Source: JAWXCE01 sp033764775
GTDB taxonomy: Bacteria; Pseudomonadota; Alphaproteobacteria; Rhizobiales; Rhodomicrobiaceae
NCBI GenBank assembly: GCA_033764775.1
Contig: JANRIQ010000003.1
Span: 96,321 to 160,320 of the forward strand
Length of the DNA stretch: 64,000 bases
Reading direction: 5' to 3'
The position numbers and the translations under genes are program-made. The first letter of the stretch is position 1, and the number at the start of each line of letters is the position of its first letter. The notes under the pieces are model-generated. The model was not told the origin of the DNA. It saw only the letters and a list, made by a program, of their open reading frames with translations, and did no database searches. Shown here one piece after another: positions 16,901 through 24,355 of this stretch.

Positions 16901-17601
16901 TTGGAGCCAGTGCCGGAGCCGTATTTAAAGAGCCGCGCCTCGCGCACCCACAAATCCATGATGCCGTTTTCGTTCACCAGGTCGTCCTCGACCGACTGGA
17001 TGAAGCAGGCGTGCGGCTGCGGATGCTCATAAGCGGACGTGGCGCGGGTTAATTCGCCGCTCGCCGGGTCGACGTAGAAATGCCCCTGGCTCGGTCCGTC
17101 GATGCCGTAGGCCCAGTGCAGGCCGGTGTTGAACCATTGCGGGCTGTTGGGCGCGGCCATCTGGCAGGCGAGCATATAGCAAAGCTCGTCGAAAAAGGCG
17201 CGGGCGTCGTCCTCGCTCGTGAAATAGCCGTGCTTCCAGCCCCAATAGGTCCAGGTGCCGGCTAGGCGGTCGAACACCTGCCGCGCATCGGTTTCGGGTC
17301 CTTTGCGCTCGGCTTCAGGGAGCTTGGCGAGCGCGTCCTTGTCGGGCACAGAACGCCACAGCCATGAAGGAACCGTCGGCTCCTCAATCTTTTTCAGCCG
17401 CGCGGGCACACCGGCCTTGCGGAAATATTTCTGCGCCAGAATATCGGCGGCGACCTGGCTCCAATGCGCGGGCACGGCGAAGTTTTCCAGGCGGAAGACG
17501 ACGGAGCCGTCCGGGTTCCGGATCTCGCTCGTCGCCTGCCGGAACGGAATGTCCGCGTACGCTGACTGCCCCGCCTTCGTATACCGCCGCTCGATCCGCA
17601 T
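13915..17601 (-). CDS. nrdJ: Vitamin B12-dependent (class II) ribonucleotide reductase
   Basis: A 1228-residue adenosylcobalamin-dependent enzyme making deoxyribonucleotides with or without oxygen. The N-terminal half has N-S-P-Q-W-F-N-T-G and the glycine-rich F-K-Y-G-S-G-T-G-S-N. The active-site region shows W-H-T-C-P-A-S-G-E-I and N-P-C-S-E-Y-M-F-L-D-D-T-A-C-N-L-A-S-L-N. A later catalytic-loop motif reads S-V-I-A-P-T-G-T-I-G. The C-terminus (C-G-S-C ... C-L-K-C-D-T-C-G-G-T-S-G-C-S) is the cysteine-rich tail that reduces the active site and may bind zinc. Length is normal for the large alphaproteobacterial NrdJ. A G-rich ribosome site precedes the ATG. No nrdAB-type genes are in the window. 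Confidence 0.98.
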   Translation of the reverse strand: MRIERRYTKAGQSAYADIPFRQATSEIRNPDGSVVFRLENFAVPAHWSQVAADILAQKYFRKAGVPARLKKIEEPTVPSWLWRSVPDKDALAKLPEAERKGPETDARQVFDRLAGTWTYWGWKHGYFTSEDDARAFFDELCYMLACQMAAPNSPQWFNTGLHWAYGIDGPSQGHFYVDPASGELTRATSAYEHPQPHACFIQSVEDDLVNENGIMDLWVREARLFKYGSGTGSNFSKLRGEGEKLSGGGRSSGLLSFLKIGDRAAGAIKSGGTTRRAAKMVIVDADHPDVEEFIQWKVLEEQKVAALVAGSKLCAKHLSAIMKACVNCEAEGEACYDPARNPALKREIRAARKAQVPDNYIQRVMQFARQGFTKIEFPSFDTDWEGEAYRTVSGQNSNNTVRVDDAFLKAVEADGDWALKARITGKTVKTVKARALWDQIAEAAWQSADPGIQFHTTINDWHTCPASGEIRASNPCSEYMFLDDTACNLASLNLMTFRGGGDSLFDAESFAHAVRLWTVVLEISVTMAQFPSREIAQLSYEFRTLGLGFANIGGLLMASGIPYDSEEGRAITAAISAQMTGVAYATSGEMAGELGAFKGYAANAEHMLRVMRNHRNAAYGFKSGYEKLRTSPVPLDDKACPQTDLVSAARAAWDEALSFGEEFGYRNAQVSVIAPTGTIGLVMDCDTTGIEPDFALVKFKKLAGGGYFKIINRSVPDALAALGYTPDQITTITDYAVGRGTLEGAPGVNASALRKRGFTDEKLAVVEAALAQAFDIKFVFNKWTLGEDFCIETLKLTREQLDAPGLDLLSAIGFSKAEIEAANEYICGAMTLEGAPGLKPEHLPVFDCANPCGRKGKRFLSPQSHILMMAAAQPFISGAISKTINMPNDATVEDCKRAYELSWKLALKANALYRDGSKLSQPLNAQVLGVSDDDADEEDIAEKPQQKRAALMAERIVERIVERVRLKAEREKLPGRRKGYTQKATVGGHKVYLRTGEYEDGRLGEIFIDMHKEGAAFRSLMNNFAIAISLGLQYGVPLEEFVEAFTFTRFEPAGLVQGNDSIKNATSILDYIFRELAVSYLSRNDLSHVEHTDMEETDIGGEEANQLQLALAEKFVSRGLTRGALHHNLVTVQAHGHQHQSSVVESGSPAISGNLATAYHVAQPPAPAPQRAKAANSLQALRTVSDRVAEARVKGYEGEACGSCGNFTLVRNGTCLKCDTCGGTSGCS

Positions 17602-18066
17602 GCCAGTCCCCCAAAAATGATGCGCCGACGGCGCGTGCCCCCGAAGCGCCTTGCGGCGCGGACGAATAGCCTCCGGCGCGATGTCCGGCGGCTTGAATTC
17701 TGTGATGGTGATGAAGCGGCCGACTGACTTACAGGCCCGTTACGACGCGCTCTGAGGAGCGCGGAACTGAGAGGTTAATGGTGCTTAACGATTCGCGAAA
17801 ACGCTACCCATGGGGCCCAATCCAGCATTGAAATCCCATATGTTGTGGTAAAAATACCCAGCTGCGTCGCGGCTAGGTTGCGCCGCTGCGGACTTCGCCA
17901 CATCCGATACGCCTATCGCGATTCCCGGCGGCCGGGCGCGGACGCGCAGCGAACCGCGGCGTCATCAACATCTCGTTCGCGGCCGTGGATAAAAGCGTGG
18001 TCGGCGCGCGTCTGGACTTGATGCGCGCGCTGGCTTAATCTGCGTGACTGAAACTCCGAGGACTCC
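17602..18066. other. 465-bp divergent intergenic region, nrdJ / NDUFA12
   Basis: No convincing gene; short frames here have poor starts. The region must hold the promoters of both flanking genes. I looked for a cobalamin riboswitch (B12 box) upstream of nrdJ and saw none. Two weak symmetric elements are present: one annotated separately at 17835-17848, and G-T-T-A-A, six bases, T-T-A-A-C near 17773-17788, which has CtrA-like halves but spacing one base short. Confidence 0.6.
17835..17848 (-). promoter_or_regulatory. Possible NrdR-box-like element upstream of nrdJ
   Basis: The plus strand reads C-C-C-A-T-A-T-G-T-T-G-T-G-G, which resembles the NrdR box (symmetric C-A-rich arm, A-T centre, T-G-T-G-G arm) that represses ribonucleotide reductase genes. 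Only one copy is seen, whereas NrdR sites normally come in pairs about three helical turns apart, and it lies about 235 bp from the start codon. Weak support. Confidence 0.25.
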
Positions 18067-18465
18067 ATGGGCATTTTCAGCGACATCTTCACATGGTGGA
18101 ACGGCGCGACGCTCTCGACCAAGCTCTACACCCGCTCCTCGGGGCGGCTCGTCGGCAAGGACGAGCTTGGCAACGCCTATTACGAACAGAAGAAGGGCGT
18201 CGGGCCGCATGGGCATCCGCGCCGGTGGGTGATCTATAACGGCGAGGCCGACGCGTCCAAGGTGCCCGGAGACTGGCATGGCTGGCTGCATCACACGGTC
18301 GAAGCGCCGCCCACCGCCGAGAACTACCAGCCGCGCGGCTGGCAAAAACCCCATCAACCGAATATGACGGGCACCTCCGCCGCCTACCGGCCCGCCGGCA
18401 GCACTCTCAATCTCGGCCGCAAAGCCAAACCCCAGGGCGATTATCAACCGTGGCGGGCGGAATGA
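18067..18465 (+). CDS. NADH:ubiquinone oxidoreductase NDUFA12-like subunit
   Basis: A 132-residue accessory subunit of respiratory complex I, found in alphaproteobacteria and mitochondria. Typical features are the start M-G-I-F-S-D-I-F-T-W-W-N, the G-N-x-Y-Y-E segment, R-R-W-V-I-Y-N-G-E-A-D-A-S-K-V-P and W-H-G-W-L-H-H. The tail (Y-R-P-A-G-S ... Y-Q-P-W-R-A-E) is also typical. Its stop overlaps the start of the methyltransferase gene (ATGA). Confidence 0.95.
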   Translation: MGIFSDIFTWWNGATLSTKLYTRSSGRLVGKDELGNAYYEQKKGVGPHGHPRRWVIYNGEADASKVPGDWHGWLHHTVEAPPTAENYQPRGWQKPHQPNMTGTSAAYRPAGSTLNLGRKAKPQGDYQPWRAE

Positions 18466-19229
18466 CCGAAGCGGCGCGGGAGCAGACCTGGACCGCCGAC
18501 GGCTATGAGCGCAACGCGCGCTTCGTCTCAGACCTGGGCGGCGAGATTCTTGGCTGGCTCGCGCCCCGTCCCGGCGAACGCATCCTCGATTTGGGTTGCG
18601 GCGATGGCGCGTTGACCGCTCGGCTCGCCGCTGCGGGCGCGCAGGTGGTCGGAGTGGACGCCAGCGACGATTTGCTGCGCGCCGCCCGGGCTCGGGGCCT
18701 GGACGCGCGGCTTATGGACGGGCAGGCTCTGGCCTTCAGCACCGAGTTCGATGCGGTGTTCTCCAACGCCGCGTTGCATTGGATGACGCGCCCGCTCGAC
18801 GTGATCGCCGGCGTGCGCCGAGCGTTGAAACCGGGCGGGCGATTCGTCGCAGAGTTCGGGGGTCACGGCAATGTATCGGCCATCGTGACTGCCATGCGCT
18901 CCGCCGCCAAGGCGTACGGCGGCGACGCCACGCTCGCCGGCCCGTGGTTTTATCCCACCGCCGAGGATTACCGCGCCATGCTGGAGCAGGCGGGGTTCGA
19001 GGTCCGCCGCATTGGGCTGTTCTACCGCCCCACGCCGCTGCCGACGGCGATCGAAGGCTGGCTGCTCACCTTCCGCCGCGCGTTCTTCGACCAGTTCGAG
19101 CCGGGCGTCCGGCGAGCGGCTATCGACCACGTCGCGGAGTTGCTGGCGCCGGTGCTCCAAGACCCGTCAGGGCGCTGGCTGGCCGATTACGTGCGTCTTC
19201 GAGTCGAGGCGAGCTTGCCTGCGGCTTGA
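18462..19229 (+). CDS. Class I SAM-dependent methyltransferase
   Basis: A 255-residue protein with motif I I-L-D-L-G-C-G-D-G at about 43-51, motif II V-V-G-V-D-A-S and a post-I acidic D, then F-S-N-A-A-L-H-W-M typical of BioC/trans-aconitate-type methyltransferases, and L-K-P-G-G-R-F. The substrate cannot be read from the sequence. The ATG at 18462 overlaps the stop of the NDUFA12 gene (ATGA), making coupled translation likely; an upstream in-frame GTG-like start is less likely. Confidence 0.9.
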   Translation: MTEAAREQTWTADGYERNARFVSDLGGEILGWLAPRPGERILDLGCGDGALTARLAAAGAQVVGVDASDDLLRAARARGLDARLMDGQALAFSTEFDAVFSNAALHWMTRPLDVIAGVRRALKPGGRFVAEFGGHGNVSAIVTAMRSAAKAYGGDATLAGPWFYPTAEDYRAMLEQAGFEVRRIGLFYRPTPLPTAIEGWLLTFRRAFFDQFEPGVRRAAIDHVAELLAPVLQDPSGRWLADYVRLRVEASLPAA

Positions 19230-19286
19230 GATCAGCCGCGATGCGGGATAAGGTCGCCCTCGCAAACAACCGCAAGGCCGATCGTG

Positions 19287-19700
19287 ATGCCGCCGCGCCT
19301 CGCCGCCTTCGCCGCCGCATTTCTGGCGGCGACCCAGGCAAACGCCCAGAAATTCGAGAACGAGATCGCCGTGTTCGCCGCGCTCGACAAGGTCACGGGC
19401 CGCATTTCAGCGCTCGAAATCCCGGTGAACGACACGGCGACCTTCGGCGCCCTCAAGATCACCCCGCGCGTCTGCTATATGCGCGCGCCGACCGAGCCGC
19501 CGCTCACCTCCGCCTTCGTCGAGGTGGAAGAGTTGCTGCTTGAGGAGGGCCAGCGCCGGCTGTTCTCGGGCTGGATGTTCGCGCAAAGCCCCGGCATTCA
19601 CGCCGTGGAGCATCCGACCTTCGACGTCTGGCTCACCAATTGCAAAATCCCCCGCGAGGGCAGGTCGCGCGGCAGGGCGCCGAAATCGCCGCGGTTCTGA
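19287..19700 (+). CDS. DUF2155 family periplasmic protein
   Basis: A 137-residue secreted protein with a signal peptide (about 1-21, A-N-A-Q-K). The DUF2155 core has A-L-D-K-V-T-G-R-I, T-F-G-A-L-K-I-T-P-R-V-C-Y, the E-P-P tract and G-W-M-F-A-Q-S-P-G-I-H-A-V-E-H-P. It contains two conserved cysteines, C-Y and N-C-K. The family is restricted mainly to alphaproteobacteria; its function is unknown. The final residues after N-C-K are read from DNA that also encodes the C-terminus of Aat on the other strand. A GTG one codon upstream is an alternative start. Confidence 0.88.
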   Translation: MPPRLAAFAAAFLAATQANAQKFENEIAVFAALDKVTGRISALEIPVNDTATFGALKITPRVCYMRAPTEPPLTSAFVEVEELLLEEGQRRLFSGWMFAQSPGIHAVEHPTFDVWLTNCKIPREGRSRGRAPKSPRF

Positions 19701-20290
19701 AGCGCGACTTCGAGCCGCCGATGAAACTGCTCGCGGGAGATTTCTTGCGCACCGAAGGCTTTTAGATGCTCGGTGACGAATTGCGTGTCGAGCATCACGA
19801 ATCCGCCGGCGATGAGACGCGCCGCGAGATAGACCAGCGCCACCTTGCTCGCGTCGGTTTCATAGGAAAACATGCTCTCGCCGAAAAACGCCCGCCCGAG
19901 CGCCACGCCGTACAGCCCGCCGACCAGGCGACCGTCGCGCCATGTCTCGATCGTGTGGCAGTGGCCCATGGCGAACAGGTCGGCGTAGAGCTCGCGGATG
20001 CGGCCGTTGATCCAGGTGGTGCGCCGGCCCGCCCGCCGCGCCGCGCAGCCCTCGATGACGCCCGCGAAATCCGTATCGACGCGCACCTCGAACTCCTCCC
20101 GCCTGATGGTGCGGGCGAGGCTTTTGGGCACATGGACAGCGTCAAGCGGCAGCACGCCGCGCTTTTCCGGCTCGATCCAGTAGAGCGTCGGGTCGTCCGC
20201 GCTCTCCGCCATGGGGAAGATGCCGCACGCATAGGCCTTTAAAAGCACCTGCGGCGTGATCTCGATGCTGAAATGCGATGGCGAGCCCAT
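19598..20290 (-). CDS. aat: Leucyl/phenylalanyl-tRNA-protein transferase
   Basis: A 230-residue N-end-rule enzyme that adds Leu or Phe to proteins with N-terminal Arg or Lys. Family motifs: Y-A-C-G-I-F-P-M-A-E, Y-W-I-E-P-E-K-R-G-V-L-P-L-D, H-C-H-T-I-E-T-W-R-D-G-R-L-V-G-G-L-Y-G-V-A-L-G-R-A-F-F-G-E-S-M-F-S and L-D-T-Q-F-V-T-E-H-L. Length is normal. The ATG at 20290 is preferred over a TTG at 20302. The last 103 bases overlap the convergent DUF2155 gene. Confidence 0.96.
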   Translation of the reverse strand: MGSPSHFSIEITPQVLLKAYACGIFPMAESADDPTLYWIEPEKRGVLPLDAVHVPKSLARTIRREEFEVRVDTDFAGVIEGCAARRAGRRTTWINGRIRELYADLFAMGHCHTIETWRDGRLVGGLYGVALGRAFFGESMFSYETDASKVALVYLAARLIAGGFVMLDTQFVTEHLKAFGAQEISREQFHRRLEVALQNRGDFGALPRDLPSRGILQLVSQTSKVGCSTA

Positions 20291-20395
20291 GGAGCGATCC
20301 AAGATTGACCTTGCGTTGAGTATGGCGTCCTATTCACCTCGTGTCATCACCCCGTGATCAAGATCGCGACAGCATCGCCTGCGGAGGGTTTGTCA

Positions 20396-21154
20396 ATGTT
20401 TCGCATCTTGCTGTTGGGGCTTTTGCTGGCCCCGGAGAAGCTGTCGGCCTCGGAGGAGGCCTACGCCGCGGCGCTTGCCTACTTTGAAAGCAAGCCGCGC
20501 GGCGACCGCGGCATGAACGCCTCGTGCGACGCCAACACGACGACGACGTTCCCCGGATACGGCGACGCCCCGATCCAGTTCTGCGTGTACACTGTGACAT
20601 CGGGGGGCGCCACGCTTGAGGGCTACGTCTATCTGCTCAACCCGACGTTTGAGAATGTGGCGCGCCGCATCGCCAACGCTTGCGCGTTCGCCCAGTCCCG
20701 CAATCCGAAAGCTTGCGGCAAGGCGCTGGCCGAGCGAATTGTCAACCAGAACGGCGCGCAGTTTCCCGTGGCCGGCGTCGTGATTGAGAAGAAGGTCGCG
20801 GCGGGTGGGTCGGGGCAAAGCCTGGTGAACCTGGAGTTTCGCGACGGCGTCGCCACCCGAACAGCGGCGAACCTCTACTGGACGCAGACGCAGATTACGC
20901 GCGAACAGGCGTTCATGTCGGCGCAGTCCAAGGTTGTGCGGGCTATGCGCTTCGCTCGCATCGCGGACGCCACCCGGCAGGATTACCGCCTGGCCGGCGG
21001 AGAGATCGACGTGGGGCAAGACCCGGGCGACGGCAAGGATCAGGCTTGGCTCGACGTGGTGCGCGACAATGAACTGGAGGCGCGGCGCAGCGGCCGGGAC
21101 GTTTTGCTGAATGGCGTCGCCCTGCGGCAGAAACAGAGTGGCAAGCTGCCGTAA
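20396..21154 (+). CDS. Secreted hypothetical protein
   Basis: A 252-residue product. The ATG at 20396 was chosen because C-G-G-A-G-G-G lies about nine bases upstream and a signal peptide follows (F-R-I-L-L-L-G-L-L-L-A-P-E-K-L-S-A). The mature region contains four cysteines (M-N-A-S-C, F-C-V-Y, N-A-C-A and K-A-C-G) that could form two disulfides in the periplasm. No family recognised. It is divergent from aat and converges with accC with no gap. Confidence 0.6.
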   Translation: MFRILLLGLLLAPEKLSASEEAYAAALAYFESKPRGDRGMNASCDANTTTTFPGYGDAPIQFCVYTVTSGGATLEGYVYLLNPTFENVARRIANACAFAQSRNPKACGKALAERIVNQNGAQFPVAGVVIEKKVAAGGSGQSLVNLEFRDGVATRTAANLYWTQTQITREQAFMSAQSKVVRAMRFARIADATRQDYRLAGGEIDVGQDPGDGKDQAWLDVVRDNELEARRSGRDVLLNGVALRQKQSGKLP

Positions 21155-22495
21155 CTAACGCTGACCGAGATATTTCTCCAGCCAGTGGATGTCGTACAGC
21201 CCGTCCACAATGTCCGGCTCGGTGATGAGCGCGTTGAACAGCGGGATGGTAGTCTCAATGCCGTCGATCACGAACTCGCCGAGCGAACGCCTGAGCCGCA
21301 TCAGGCATTCGTTGCGGTTCTTGCCGTAAACGATGAGCTTGCCGATGAGGCTGTCGTAGTACGGCGGGATCGAGTAGCCGGCATACACGCCTGAATCGAC
21401 GCGCACGCCGAGGCCGCCCGGCGGATGCCAGTAGGTGATCTTGCCGGGGCTCGGGCGGAAGGTCTGCGGGTTCTCCGCGTTGATGCGGCACTCGATGGCA
21501 TGGCCAGCGAACTGCAAATCCTCCTGCCGGAACGACAGGGGCGCGCCTGACGCGATGCGGATCTGCTCGATGACGAGGTCGATGCCTGTGATCATCTCCG
21601 TCACCGGATGCTCCACCTGCAGCCGCGTGTTCATCTCGATGAAGTAGAATTCGCCGTCCTCGAATAGGAACTCGACCGTGCCCACGCCGCGATAGCCCAG
21701 CTCGCACATGGCCTTGCTCACCGTCGCGCCGATCTTCTCGCGCTGGTCGGCGTTCAGCGCGGGAGAGGGTGCCTCCTCCCAGATTTTCTGGTGCCGCCGC
21801 TGCAGGGAGCAATCGCGTTCGCCGATGTGCACCGCATTGCCGCGCCCGTCTCCCAGCACCTGGATTTCGATGTGGCGCGGCTTGGTGAGATATTTCTCCA
21901 TGTAGAGCGAGTCGTTGCCGAAGGCGGCCTTCGCCTCGGCTCGCGCGGTCGCGAGCGCGAGGGGCAAGTCGTCCTCGGTGCGCGCAACCTTCATGCCGCG
22001 CCCGCCGCCGCCCGCCGTCGCCTTGATCAGCACGGGGTATCCGATGTCGCGGGCCACGCGGCGCGCCTCTTCGTCCGAGGTGACTGCGCCGTCCGAGCCG
22101 GGCACGCATGGGATGCCGAGGCGTTTCGCCGTCTCTTTCGCGGTGATTTTGTCGCCCATCATGCGGATGTGCTCCGACGTGGGGCCGATGAACGTGATGT
22201 CGTGCTCCTCGAGGATTTCGGCGAAGCGCGCGTTCTCCGACAGAAAGCCGTAACCGGGGTGCACCGCGTCCGCGCCGGTGATCTCGCAGGCGGCGAGCAG
22301 CGCGGGGATGTTGAGATAGCTGTCCTTGGCGGCGGGCGGCCCGATGCACACGCTCTCATCCGCCAGGCGCACATGCATGGCGTCGCCGTCGGCCGTGGAG
22401 TGCACGGCGACGGTCGCGATGCCAAGCTCCTTGCACGCGCGTTCGATGCGCAGCGCAATTTCGCCGCGGTTGGCGATGAGGATTTTATCGAACAT
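21155..22495 (-). CDS. accC: Acetyl-CoA carboxylase, biotin carboxylase subunit
   Basis: A 446-residue ATP-grasp enzyme that carboxylates the biotin on AccB, the first step of fatty-acid synthesis. Features are the start M-F-D-K-I-L-I-A-N-R-G-E-I-A-L-R, the H-P-G-Y-G-F-L-S-E-N motif, the glycine-rich A-T-A-G-G-G-G-R-G-M loop, E-F-L-F-E-D-G-E-F-Y-F-I-E-M-N-T-R-L-Q-V and C-R-I-N-A-E. Length is exactly as expected. It follows accB after 12 bp in the same operon. Confidence 0.98.
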   Translation of the reverse strand: MFDKILIANRGEIALRIERACKELGIATVAVHSTADGDAMHVRLADESVCIGPPAAKDSYLNIPALLAACEITGADAVHPGYGFLSENARFAEILEEHDITFIGPTSEHIRMMGDKITAKETAKRLGIPCVPGSDGAVTSDEEARRVARDIGYPVLIKATAGGGGRGMKVARTEDDLPLALATARAEAKAAFGNDSLYMEKYLTKPRHIEIQVLGDGRGNAVHIGERDCSLQRRHQKIWEEAPSPALNADQREKIGATVSKAMCELGYRGVGTVEFLFEDGEFYFIEMNTRLQVEHPVTEMITGIDLVIEQIRIASGAPLSFRQEDLQFAGHAIECRINAENPQTFRPSPGKITYWHPPGGLGVRVDSGVYAGYSIPPYYDSLIGKLIVYGKNRNECLMRLRRSLGEFVIDGIETTIPLFNALITEPDIVDGLYDIHWLEKYLGQR

Positions 22496-22507
22496 GGGCG
22501 AGCCGCC

Positions 22508-22957
22508 TCATTCGATGATCATCAATGGTTCGCCATATTCGACCGGTTGCCCGTTCTCGACAAAAATGGCGGTGACCTTGCCGGCGCGCGGCGCGGCGAT
22601 CTGGTTCATGGTTTTCATGGCCTCGACGATGAGCAGCGTCTGGCCCTCGCGCACCACGGCGCCCAGCTCCACGAAGGCGGCGGCGCCAGGCTCGGGCGCG
22701 CGGTAGGCGGTGCCGACCATGGGCGAGGTGACGGCGCCGGGGTGTTTCTCGGGCGGCACGCTGGAGACGAGAGGCGCGGCGGGGAGCGGGGCCGCCAGCA
22801 CCGCCGGGGACGCGCCGGCCGTCACCGTGCGGGCGACTCGGACGCGCAGGCCCTGCCGCTCGATTTCGATTTCGCTCAGCCGCGTTTCCTCCAGAAGCGC
22901 CGCCAGGCCGCGGATCAACGCCTCGTCGCCGCTGTCCAGTTTCTTCGTTTCAACCAT
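22508..22957 (-). CDS. accB: Acetyl-CoA carboxylase biotin carboxyl carrier protein
   Basis: A 149-residue carrier. N-terminal helical region 1-45, an Ala/Pro-rich mobile linker about 46-72, and a C-terminal biotinyl domain with the acceptor lysine K115 in V-E-A-M-K-T-M-N. The start at 22957 (M-V-E-T-K-K) was chosen because the upstream in-frame extension overlaps aroQ and does not match the family. Confidence 0.97.
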   Translation of the reverse strand: MVETKKLDSGDEALIRGLAALLEETRLSEIEIERQGLRVRVARTVTAGASPAVLAAPLPAAPLVSSVPPEKHPGAVTSPMVGTAYRAPEPGAAAFVELGAVVREGQTLLIVEAMKTMNQIAAPRAGKVTAIFVENGQPVEYGEPLMIIE

Positions 22958-22982
22958 GCAAAATCCTGTTGGCGTGGCGGCG

Positions 22983-23447
22983 TCACGAGACGGAGGGACG
23001 GTTAGGGCCCAGAAGTTCGCCGGCCAGAGCATCCAGAGCCAGTTCATACCCTTTGGGTCCAAATCCGCAAATCACGCCCCATGCCGCTTTGGAAACAAAG
23101 GAGAAATGCCGAAAGTCCTCCCGCTTATAGATGTTCGACAGGTGAACTTCAACGCACGGAATGGGACAGGCGAGAAGAGCGTCGAGGAGGCCGATGGAGG
23201 TGTGCGTGTACGCCCCCGCATTCATGACGAGGCCCGACGCCGCCTCGCGCGCTTCGTGCGTCCAGTCGATGAGCGCGCCCTCATGGTTGGATTGGCGGAA
23301 ATCGACAATGAGCCCAAGGGCGGCGGCTTTGGCCACGCAGAGCGCCTTCACGTCGTCGAGGGTCGCGCGTCCGTAGATTTCGGGCTCCCGGCGCCCGAGC
23401 AGGTTCAGGTTTGGGCCGTTGAGGATGAAAACGGGTTTGACCGACAT
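22983..23447 (-). CDS. aroQ: Type II 3-dehydroquinate dehydratase
   Basis: A 154-residue shikimate-pathway enzyme that dehydrates 3-dehydroquinate. Diagnostic motifs: N-G-P-N-L-N-L-L-G-R-R-E-P-E-I-Y-G with catalytic Arg and Tyr, R-Q-S-N-H-E-G, N-A-G-A-Y-T-H-T-S and E-V-H-L-S-N-I-Y-K-R-E-D-F-R-H. Its place upstream of accB-accC is a classical alphaproteobacterial arrangement. Confidence 0.97.
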   Translation of the reverse strand: MSVKPVFILNGPNLNLLGRREPEIYGRATLDDVKALCVAKAAALGLIVDFRQSNHEGALIDWTHEAREAASGLVMNAGAYTHTSIGLLDALLACPIPCVEVHLSNIYKREDFRHFSFVSKAAWGVICGFGPKGYELALDALAGELLGPNRPSVS

Positions 23448-23540
23448 CGGGTGCGCGCCGCCATGCGTTTGTGGCGCGGGTGCGCGCCACGACGGTGGTA
23501 GCAGTTTCGCAGTGCGAGAAAAAGCGCGCCCTGGGTTTTA

Positions 23541-24326
23541 TCAGGATTTTTTCTTGCCGCCCCCGCAGGCCGCGCAGCCGTTCTCGCGCACATTGGCGAC
23601 GGCGTCGATGAGCTGCTGCGCATCGTCGGGCGCGCCCGCGATATCCGTGTCGCCGACAAAGAACGCGGGCGTTCCGTTCACGCCAAGCGTGTCGGCGAGC
23701 TTCAGATTTTCACGCATGACGTTCTGAATTTCGTCGGATGCGGCGTCCTTTTTGAGCTTGTCGGCGTCCAGGCCGATCTCCTTGGCGATGCGCAGCGCAT
23801 CCGCCTCGGTCACTCGGCCTTTGTGGTTGAGCAGAGCGCGGTGATAGTCGAAATAGCGCTGTTGCTTCGCGGAGGCGAGCGACAGCGCGCTGATCGGGGG
23901 CGAGTCCTGGAAGATCGGCATGTCGATGAAGATCACGCGCACGGATTTGTCCGCCTCCATCAGCTTGGTCAAATCCTGAAACGCGGTGCGGCAAACCGGG
24001 CAGTTGTAATCGAAAAACTCCACCACGGTCACATCGCCTTGGCCGACGGCGTACGGCGTATCGCGCGCGTAAAGCTCGCGCAGCACGGGCTGGCGCCGCT
24101 CAGCGAGCTTGGCCTGCAGCTTCTTCTGCAGCGCGTCGTTCACCTCAAGGAGAAGCTCGGGATTGTTGATGAGGTAATCGCGGACGATCTGCTCGACTTG
24201 CGCTTTAAGCGCCGGGTCTGCGACGCCCGTCGGCTGCGCCGCGGCTCCGGTTTGACCCTGCGCGAGGGCGGCCGGTGCGGCGGACAGGCAAAACGCCGCC
24301 AAGGCGATGCGCGCGACTGCTTGCAT
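23541..24326 (-). CDS. DsbA-family thiol:disulfide oxidoreductase
   Basis: A 261-residue periplasmic protein. A signal peptide ends near residue 22 (A-L-A-Q). An N-terminal helical region (about 36-85, with L-I-N-N-P-E-L-L-L-E-V) of the Com1/BdbD kind precedes the thioredoxin fold. The redox motif is C109-P-V-C112 in F-F-D-Y-N-C-P-V-C. The cis-proline loop reads G-V-N-G-T-P-A-F. The protein ends in an extra C-A-A-C-G-G-G-K-K-K-S tail, a second CxxC not typical of the family. It sits between the M48 gene (30 bp upstream) and aroQ. Confidence 0.93.
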   Translation of the reverse strand: MQAVARIALAAFCLSAAPAALAQGQTGAAAQPTGVADPALKAQVEQIVRDYLINNPELLLEVNDALQKKLQAKLAERRQPVLRELYARDTPYAVGQGDVTVVEFFDYNCPVCRTAFQDLTKLMEADKSVRVIFIDMPIFQDSPPISALSLASAKQQRYFDYHRALLNHKGRVTEADALRIAKEIGLDADKLKKDAASDEIQNVMRENLKLADTLGVNGTPAFFVGDTDIAGAPDDAQQLIDAVANVRENGCAACGGGKKKS

Positions 24327-24355
24327 GGAACTTCTCCGGTTGGGTGCGGCGGTTG

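Noticed and set aside
15007..17052. 681-codon plus-strand open frame
   Set aside because: Antisense to the well-conserved nrdJ; Arg-rich product with no family resemblance.
17773..17788. CtrA-like TTAA-N6-TTAAC upstream of nrdJ
   Set aside because: Spacing is one base short of the N7 required; kept only as a remark.
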